The position numbers and the translations under genes are program-made. From the NCBI RefSeq assembly GCF_021390575.1, contig NZ_JAJEJQ010000002.1, positions 310,001 through 374,000 on the forward strand: DNA of 64,000 nucleotides, in the 5' to 3' direction. The notes below the pieces were generated by a model. That model was not told the origin of the DNA. It saw nothing but the letters and a program-made list of their open reading frames with translations, and ran no database searches. Positions 58,188-64,000 of the stretch are shown here, one piece after another. The stretch's first letter is position 1. Each line of letters opens with the position of its first letter. Source of the DNA: Paraburkholderia adhaesiva. GTDB lineage: Bacteria; Pseudomonadota; Gammaproteobacteria; Burkholderiales; Burkholderiaceae.

Positions 58188-61100
58188 ATGAACCGCCCGT
58201 CGATCCGGTTTCCTTTTCGCACCTTCGGCGTGGGTGTGTCCTCCCTGTGGCGGTGGATCAAGTGGGGGGCGTTCATCGTTTTGCTCGCCGCCGCCGTCAT
58301 CATCGCGCGTATCGTCCAGATCGAAATCGATACGTCGCGGCTGCAGGCACACTATCTTTCCGAACTTACGCGCGACATCGGTTTCGCTGTAGACAGCGGC
58401 CCGAGCCACAACATCCGCTTCCCCACGACGAACGGGCCGTACGACTTGAGGCTCGGCTATGTGCAATTGCCTTCGTTCGAACAGCGGCTGGAGGCGCATG
58501 GCTTTGCTGTCGCGTCGCAGGCGCGTGATTCTGAACGCATGATTGCGCTTGCGGACCAGGGCCTTTTCCTGCCGTATGAAGAAAAGGATCAGGCGGGTCT
58601 CGTGCTGCGCGACGCGGACGGCACGACGCTGTTTCACACGCGTTATCCGCAGCGCGTCTACGAAAACTTCAACGCAGTGCCGCCGCTGGTGCGCGACTCG
58701 CTGCTCTTCATCGAAGACAAGTATCTGCTGGCCGAAGATCAGCCGAACCGCAATCCGGCGATCGACTGGGGCCGCTTCAGTCGCGCGATCGTCGATCAGG
58801 GCGCGCGCCTCGTGAACCGGCAGCAGCAGACGCCGGGTGGCAGCACGCTCGCCACGCAAATCGAAAAATTCCGCCACTCGAACGGCGGCCGCACCGCGAC
58901 GCCGCCCGAAAAACTGCGGCAGATCGCGTCGGCTTCTGTGCGTGCCTATCTCGACGGCCCGCAGACCATGCCCGCGCGCCAGCAGATCCTGGTCCGCTAT
59001 CTGAATTCGGTGCCGCTCTCCGCGAAGCCGGGCATCGGCGAAGTCAATGGTATCGGCGACGGCCTTGCCGCCTGGTATGGCCGCGACTTCCGCGATGTGA
59101 ACCGCATTCTGCGCGACCCGGTGTCGGCTGCGACGCTCGATGAGCAGGCGCTGGCGTTCCGCCAGGTGCTCTCGCTCCTGATCGCGCAACGCGCGCCGTC
59201 GTATTTCCTGCAGCATGACAATCCTGCGCTTGCGAAGCTCACTGATAGCTACCTGCGCCTGCTCGCAAGCGGTGGCGTCATCACGCCTGCGCTGCGCGAT
59301 GCCGCGCTCGCGACGTCACTGACGCTCGACCGCTCGAAGCCGCAGCGCGCACTGGCGCCGTATGTCGAGCGCAAGGCGGTGCTGTCGCTGCGCACGCAAT
59401 TGATGCAGACGCTCGGTTTGAAGACGCTCTACGATCTCGACCGCCTCGACCTCAGCGCGACCGCGACGCTCGACGACAACGTGCAGCAAGCCGTGAACGC
59501 GCGTCTCGCCGACGCGACGACGAAGGACGGTGCACGCCAGGCCGGGATCGTGGGGTACGAGATGCTGAAGCCTGCCGACGATCCTTCGAAGATCGCCTAC
59601 AGCTTCACGCTGTTCGAGCGGCGCAACGGCGAAAACCTCGTGCGCGTGCAAACGGACAGCGTGAATCAGCCGTTCGATATCAACTCTGGTGCGCGCCTGA
59701 ATCTCGGCTCGACGGCCAAACTCCGCACGCTGATCACGTACCTGCAGATCGTGAGCGACCTGCACACACAATACGCAGAGCTCGACACGAAGGAACTTCG
59801 CGCGATCAAGCCCGATCCGTCCGATGCGCTCACCCGCTGGGCGCTCGACTATCTTTCGAAGACGCGTGACCGTTCACTGCCTTCGATGCTCGATGCGGCG
59901 GTGGAGCGCAAATATTCCGCCAGTCCGGGCGAAACGTTCTACACGGGCGGCGGCGCGCAAAGCTTCAACAATTTCGAGTCGAGCGACAACGCGCAGATCC
60001 TCACGGTGCATCGCGCATTTCAGCATTCGGTGAATCTGGTGTTTGTGCGGCTGATGCGCGACATCGTTCACTACGAGATGATCCAGACGTCGGGGCCGCC
60101 ATCGCAATGGCTCGACGATCCGGCCGTGCGCAAGGCATACCTCACGCGCTTCGCGGACGGCGAAAGCCAGGTTTACATGAAGCGCTTCTACACGCGCTAC
60201 CAGGGCAAGAGCGCCGACGAACAACTGGCGACGCTGCTTCAGCACACGCGCAAAGGTCCGGCGCGGATCGCAACGGTGCTGCGCAGCGTGGTGCCGGACG
60301 GCTCGCAGACCTGGTTCGACGCGCAGATGCGCGTGCAGCTCAAGGGAACCAAATTCGAGTGGCTCGACGACGAGGACCTTGCGAAGGAGTACGACAAGTA
60401 CGCGATCGACCGCTTTAACCTCAACGACCGTGGCTATATCTCGGGCGTGCATCCGCTCGAACTGTGGCTGCTGAACTATCTGCGCGCGCATCCCGCTGCA
60501 ACGCTCGATCAGGTTCAGCACGACAGCAAGGATGTTCGGCTGTACACCTATAGCTGGCTCTTCAAGACGAAGTATTACGCGACGCAGAATCGCCGCATCC
60601 GTCACATGATCGAACTTCGCGCCTACGATGCGATTGGGCAGTCGTGGCGCGCGCTCGGCTATCCGTTCGCGAGCATTACGCCTTCGTATGGTGCGGCAAT
60701 CGGCGCATCGGGCGATCGACCCGCGGCACTCGCGCAATTGATCGGCCTCGTGGCGAGCGACGGCGAAAAGCTGCCGACGCACAGCTTCGAATCGCTCGAA
60801 TTCGCGCGTGGCACACCCTACGAGACACGTTTCGTGCACGCGGAGTCGAAGCCGCAGCCGCTGGTTTCGCCGGAGATTGTTCAGGTCGTGCGCGGGATGC
60901 TGACTTCGGTCGTAGAAGGCGGTACGGCCAAGCGTCTCGCCGACGGCATGACGTTCCCGGACGGCCACACGATGCCGGTGTACGGCAAGACCGGCACGGG
61001 TGACCAGCGCTTCAACGTCTATGCGCCGGGGGCCCGGCTTATCGTCTCGCGCAAGGTGAACCGCAGCGCGACCTTCGTGTTCGTGATCGGCGACCGGTTC

Positions 61101-61358
61101 TACGGCACGCTCACGGCGTGGGTGCATGAACCTTATGCGGCGCGCTATTCGTTCACGAGTGCGTTGTCGGTGCAGTTGCTCAAATCGCTTGCGCCCGTAT
61201 TGCAGCCGTTGCTGGAGCAACGCGCGTCACCGGGCGACGGAACCAAGCCCGATCTGAAGCACGGGGCGCTGAAGATGACGCTGATCGATCCGCAGACGGG
61301 TGAGGCGCACGATGTTTCGTGGCAGCCTTCCGTGGACGGTGGAACCATGGGTCAGTAG
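58188..61358 (+). CDS. Very large bifunctional penicillin-binding-type protein (GT51 + transpeptidase)
   Basis: 1056 aa. One N-terminal membrane helix (WGAFIVLLAAAVIIARIVQI). A glycosyltransferase-51 region includes RDSLLFIEDKYLL and QTPGGSTLATQIEKFRHS. The transpeptidase part has S508-T-A-K511, S614-V-N616 and K934-T-G, the full penicillin-binding trio. It would polymerise and cross-link peptidoglycan in the periplasm. It is longer than normal class A PBPs (about 750-850 aa), with an expanded region between SVN and KTG. ATG 58188 has GGGAGGATAC upstream. It lies alone, not in a dcw-type cluster. Confidence 0.82.
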   Translation: MNRPSIRFPFRTFGVGVSSLWRWIKWGAFIVLLAAAVIIARIVQIEIDTSRLQAHYLSELTRDIGFAVDSGPSHNIRFPTTNGPYDLRLGYVQLPSFEQRLEAHGFAVASQARDSERMIALADQGLFLPYEEKDQAGLVLRDADGTTLFHTRYPQRVYENFNAVPPLVRDSLLFIEDKYLLAEDQPNRNPAIDWGRFSRAIVDQGARLVNRQQQTPGGSTLATQIEKFRHSNGGRTATPPEKLRQIASASVRAYLDGPQTMPARQQILVRYLNSVPLSAKPGIGEVNGIGDGLAAWYGRDFRDVNRILRDPVSAATLDEQALAFRQVLSLLIAQRAPSYFLQHDNPALAKLTDSYLRLLASGGVITPALRDAALATSLTLDRSKPQRALAPYVERKAVLSLRTQLMQTLGLKTLYDLDRLDLSATATLDDNVQQAVNARLADATTKDGARQAGIVGYEMLKPADDPSKIAYSFTLFERRNGENLVRVQTDSVNQPFDINSGARLNLGSTAKLRTLITYLQIVSDLHTQYAELDTKELRAIKPDPSDALTRWALDYLSKTRDRSLPSMLDAAVERKYSASPGETFYTGGGAQSFNNFESSDNAQILTVHRAFQHSVNLVFVRLMRDIVHYEMIQTSGPPSQWLDDPAVRKAYLTRFADGESQVYMKRFYTRYQGKSADEQLATLLQHTRKGPARIATVLRSVVPDGSQTWFDAQMRVQLKGTKFEWLDDEDLAKEYDKYAIDRFNLNDRGYISGVHPLELWLLNYLRAHPAATLDQVQHDSKDVRLYTYSWLFKTKYYATQNRRIRHMIELRAYDAIGQSWRALGYPFASITPSYGAAIGASGDRPAALAQLIGLVASDGEKLPTHSFESLEFARGTPYETRFVHAESKPQPLVSPEIVQVVRGMLTSVVEGGTAKRLADGMTFPDGHTMPVYGKTGTGDQRFNVYAPGARLIVSRKVNRSATFVFVIGDRFYGTLTAWVHEPYAARYSFTSALSVQLLKSLAPVLQPLLEQRASPGDGTKPDLKHGALKMTLIDPQTGEAHDVSWQPSVDGGTMGQ

Positions 61359-61387
61359 CGCGATGCGTTTGTACTTCGACGGTTAGG

Positions 61388-61409
61388 ATGGGCACCACGT
61401 GGTGCCCAT
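61388..61409 (+). terminator. Palindromic terminator after the PBP gene
   Basis: ATGGGCACCAC and GTGGTGCCCAT form a perfect 22-bp palindrome followed by TCTTCATTTT on the plus strand. Confidence 0.65.
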
Positions 61410-61575
61410 TCTTCATTTTCGCCAATAAATATGGATAACTAAGTAATCACGCCGCAATAAAAAAAATGTCTCAACGCTAACGGATGAGCCCCGCGGACCA
61501 TGCCCGGTCTGCCTTGTACTTATCACGCCTTGTCGCGGTCGGGCCTTTCGGCCGCGGCCGCGACAAGGCGGTGGG

Positions 61576-62100
61576 TCACTGCATGGCGGGAGGCGGTGGA
61601 GGCGGCGATCCCGGCGGCGGAGGCGGCAGATAGCGCGGAGGCGTGCTCGCCACAGGGGGCGGCATTGTCATCATGCGCCCCGAGATGGGAATGCGGTTGC
61701 CTTGCGCGTACATGCATTGCATGTACGCGAAGTCGAAGCGGCGCTGCACGTCGAAGGAGGAACCTTGGGCCTGGTTCATGCCGACAGCACTGCCGGTGAG
61801 AAGCCCGGCACCCGCGCCGATGGCTGCGCCCTGGCCGCCGCCGAACGCAGCGCCAGCCGCCGCGCCGAGCGCCGTACCGAGCGCAGCGCTGCCAACTGCC
61901 GCATTGGTGGCTGCCTGGTTGGTCGTATGGCCGCCGACCTGCTGGAAGGCGAACGCGCGGCACATGGCGTCGTCGGAGCGGAACTGGTCGAAGGTTTTGC
62001 CGGTGCCCGGCAGCGCCATCACGCTCGGCCCCTGGGGGACGACGGCGCAGGCGCTGAGCAGACCCGCAGTGGCGAGTAGCGCGAGGTGAGTGGTTTTCAT
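61576..62100 (-). CDS. YMGG/glycine-zipper lipoprotein
   Basis: 174 aa from ATG 62100. Lipobox LLSACAVV near the start. A glycine-zipper segment (VGSAALGTALGAAAGAAFGG, then GQGAAIGAGAGLLTGSAVGM) follows RSDDAMCRAFAFQQVGGHTT, the layout of YMGG-type outer-membrane lipoproteins. The tail is a Pro-rich extension (PPPPPGSPPPPPP). Function unknown; glycine zippers insert into membranes. The upstream open frame is shadow. Confidence 0.8.
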   Translation of the reverse strand: MKTTHLALLATAGLLSACAVVPQGPSVMALPGTGKTFDQFRSDDAMCRAFAFQQVGGHTTNQAATNAAVGSAALGTALGAAAGAAFGGGQGAAIGAGAGLLTGSAVGMNQAQGSSFDVQRRFDFAYMQCMYAQGNRIPISGRMMTMPPPVASTPPRYLPPPPPGSPPPPPPAMQ

Positions 62101-62125
62101 TTGACGCTCGATCAGGTACGGAGGT

Positions 62126-62515
62126 TTAGTTCTGAGGAGCCGGTTGGGCGGGTACCGCGCGCCAGCCCGACGCACACTCCTTCACATAAGGGTAGTAGGT
62201 CTTCGACGCATCGCAGAAATACCACGTGCTGCCGGCGTCGCCCTGGTCGTCGGCGGCAGCGTATCCGGGGCCTTGCGCATATGACGGATCGTTCTGGCCG
62301 GATTCCGGTTGTCCCTGCTCGATGTAGTCGGGCGGCTCGGGCGGGGGCGCGACGATCACGGGCCCCGGCGGCCCATAGTAGTAAGGCCCCGGAACGACCG
62401 GGTAGTACCACGGCCCGCCGACGCCGACCACGACTCCAACATGCGCATGGGCCACGCCGCTCGCGCACGCGATTGCCGCCACGGCGACCCCGAGTAATAT
62501 TTTTGACCTTCTCAC
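62126..62515 (-). CDS. Exported Pro/Tyr/Gly-rich protein
   Basis: 129 aa with GTG start at 62515 (GGAG six nt upstream). A signal peptide (KILLGVAVAAIACASGVAHA) precedes a region of WYYPVVPGPYYYGPPGPV type and a C-terminal Cys pair (TWYFCDASKTYYPYVKECAS). Small exported proteins with this pattern are widespread in Burkholderia; function unknown. It lies 25 nt upstream of the YMGG lipoprotein gene on the same strand. Confidence 0.75.
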   Translation of the reverse strand: MRRSKILLGVAVAAIACASGVAHAHVGVVVGVGGPWYYPVVPGPYYYGPPGPVIVAPPPEPPDYIEQGQPESGQNDPSYAQGPGYAAADDQGDAGSTWYFCDASKTYYPYVKECASGWRAVPAQPAPQN

Positions 62516-63163
62516 AGCAATCTCCAGAACTGATGGCCCGGGCGCGCGTGCGCCCACTTGTGGATTATCGAACGCTACGACATCGCCGGAGCCAATGCAA
62601 TTACGTGAATTGCACTGTTCTTTCGAGTTGTTACAACATGCCCCATGTGCGTCTGAAATAGGGGGCGGATTAATGGCGAATCGGCATGGAACCTCGTGCT
62701 ACACGCTTGCATTGGTCGCGGTTCGCGTTGCGTCGGATCATCGGCTGTCAGCTGTAAGCATACCTTCGGTAACAAATCAACGACGGTTGCGCGTCGATTT
62801 CCGATGCTCACGGGCTCGCTCCGGAATTTGCGACGCACCAATCGACAATTTTTTCGCAGTCGTGCATCAATCAGAACGTTCCTAATATCCCGCGTATTCC
62901 CGTCCACCAGATATTTCGGTCAAGGATGCGTCGTTGCGCTAGCCATTGCGGTCTTCGAGGCGCGACGCTTGTCGGTTCAACGCCCCTGGCGCCCTTGATA
63001 CAAGGCACCCCGGCTGTCTCCATATCGCAAAAAAAGCGCGAGAAAAAAGCGAATTGTCATTTCGACAGGATTCGCTAAAGAAGCGCGTGCCCCGCCAGTA
63101 GACTCACCGCGCGCTGCGCAATCGCCGCGGTGCGATTCCTCCGCAAACAATCAGGACTGCAAC
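62516..63163. other. Intergenic region without recognised gene
   Basis: 648 nt of lower GC than the surroundings. Frames inside (for example 62595-62885) are Cys/Arg/Ser-rich and lack ribosome sites. Divergent promoters for the exported protein gene and the DUF2844 gene should lie here, but none is convincing. Confidence 0.45.
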
Positions 63164-63634
63164 GTGAAAGAGAGACTGATTTGCACCGGCGTCGCGGCAC
63201 TGCTCGCGTCTGTACCGGCGTGGGCCGCGCTCGGTGGTTCACCTTCGTTTCATGGCGTGCGCAGCACGCCGTCTTCTTCCGTTCGCGTCATGGCCGCCAG
63301 CGGTACAGCCGCCGCGCCGTGGACGGTTAACACGACCACCCAGGACGGCGGCGCGTTGATCCGCGAGTACCTCGACAGCAGCGGCACAGTGTTCGCGGTG
63401 TCGTGGAGCGGACCGCGGGTCGCGTCGCTCGACACGTTGCTGGGAAGCTATTTCCCTGCCTGGCAGAAAGGCCTCGCAGCAGCGCACGCCGCACGCGGTG
63501 GCGGACACGGACCCGTCACGCTTCGCGAGTCGGGGCTCGTAGTGGAGTCGGGTGGGCACATGGGTGCGCTCGTCGGCCGCGCGTGGCTGCCACAGGCGCT
63601 GCCGCAAGGCTTCACGACCGATCAGATCCAGTGA
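63164..63634 (+). CDS. DUF2844 exported protein
   Basis: 156 aa with GTG start at 63164. The signal peptide ends SVPAWAALGGSPSFHG. The remainder has TTQDGGALIREYLDSSGTVF, AVSWSGPRVASLDTLLGSYF and FTTDQIQ, the DUF2844 pattern known from Burkholderia. Function unknown. The gene is paired with the Ser/Gly-rich lipoprotein 14 nt downstream, as DUF2844 often is with DUF3443. Confidence 0.82.
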   Translation: MKERLICTGVAALLASVPAWAALGGSPSFHGVRSTPSSSVRVMAASGTAAAPWTVNTTTQDGGALIREYLDSSGTVFAVSWSGPRVASLDTLLGSYFPAWQKGLAAAHAARGGGHGPVTLRESGLVVESGGHMGALVGRAWLPQALPQGFTTDQIQ

Positions 63635-63648
63635 GCGGGGAACTCATC

Positions 63649-64000
63649 ATGCGCAAGATCACCTTGGCCTCAGCATTGTGCCTGGGCCTGATTCTCTCGG
63701 CTTGCGGCGGGGGCGGCAGTGACGGCGATTCCGCCGACAGCGGCACGTCCGCAACCGTGTCGAACACTGGATCGAGTTCAGGCGGCAGTGGGACAGGCAG
63801 CTCAAATGCGTCGGGGTCGTCTTCGAACGGCAATGCGTCCGGGGGGACTGGCGCAGGTACGTCAGGTTCCGGCAGCTCCGGTTCCGGTAGTACCGGCACT
63901 GGCAGTTCAAGTTCTTCGGGTACCGGCAGTACCGGCACCGGCAGTTCGGGTTCTTCCGGGACCGGCAGTACCGGTACCGGCAGCTCCAGCTCGTCCGGTT
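63649..64000 (+). CDS. Gly/Ser/Thr-repeat lipoprotein (probable DUF3443, partial)
   Basis: The gene runs off the right edge. ATG 63649 has GGGGAA upstream. A lipobox ILSACGGGG is followed by at least 95 residues almost entirely of Gly, Ser, Thr and Ala, with repeats of the GSTGTGSS(S/G) type encoded by near-identical DNA units from about 63885. DUF2844 genes are usually followed by DUF3443 lipoproteins, so the missing C-terminus probably carries that domain. The repeat tract is prone to length change. Confidence 0.6.
   Translation, partial: MRKITLASALCLGLILSACGGGGSDGDSADSGTSATVSNTGSSSGGSGTGSSNASGSSSNGNASGGTGAGTSGSGSSGSGSTGTGSSSSSGTGSTGTGSSGSSGTGSTGTGSSSSSG

Noticed and set aside
62595..62885. 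96-codon plus-strand frame
   Set aside because: No ribosome site, irregular composition and no recognisable motif.

Overview
The window is GC-rich beta-proteobacterial DNA, almost certainly Burkholderia sensu lato (Burkholderia, Paraburkholderia or Caballeronia). The host part carries an intact llpE-bpeEF-oprC-type efflux operon with its divergent LysR gene, FlhDC, a DUF2844 gene, and the YMGG-lipoprotein and Pro/Tyr-rich exported proteins typical of this group. Positions 1 to about 42,200 are the right-hand part of an integrated contractile-tailed prophage whose left end lies outside the window. Positions from about 42,300 to 64,000 are host chromosome.

Prophage layout. A long leftward (minus) late operon runs from the terminase small subunit (19.9 kb) to the baseplate (1 kb): TerS, TerL (interrupted by an intein), DUF1073 portal, Mu gpF-like head protein, DUF2213 protease, Gp24-like cement, DUF2184 capsid, DUF4054 and other connector proteins, tail terminator, DUF3383 sheath, DUF3277 tube, tail assembly chaperone with a -1 frameshift site, tape measure with a lysozyme domain, and Pam3/Gp138-type baseplate proteins. 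Two plus-strand genes (13.7 and 16.7 kb) sit inside this operon as probable morons. From 20.1 to 23.2 kb there is a rightward cluster of tiny genes, four of them paralogues. Five intergenic copies of a conserved element precede genes of this cluster. From 23.2 to 34.8 kb a leftward block holds a candidate late regulator, a P4-type primase/helicase beside iteron-like repeats (candidate origin), CHC2 zinc and RusA proteins, and three DNA methyltransferase genes (two ParB fusions and one C5 enzyme). An alpha-carbonic anhydrase gene is embedded in it on the opposite strand. From 35.5 to 40.5 kb a rightward operon starts with RecE-like and RecT-like recombination genes. A large serine integrase (40.5-42.2 kb) closes the prophage.

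Host part. 42.4-50.9 kb is a divergent LysR gene and the llpE/RND efflux operon, ending in a strong terminator. flhDC (51 kb), a 2OG-Fe(II) oxygenase, a DoxX protein, a DHA2-type MFS transporter, an atypical OmpR-like response regulator, a very large bifunctional penicillin-binding-type protein, two small exported proteins and a DUF2844 gene with a Gly/Ser-rich lipoprotein follow.

The least ordinary items are: the TerL intein, whose complete zinc-finger/HNH endonuclease lies in a different frame from the splicing domains; a 54-bp perfect palindrome inside a ParB-methyltransferase gene and a second 31-bp dyad in another HTH-type gene of the same phage; the paralogue cluster with its repeated intergenic element; inverted 9-bp iteron triplets beside the primase; and carbonic anhydrase cargo. 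No repressor or lysis genes were recognised in the visible part of the prophage.
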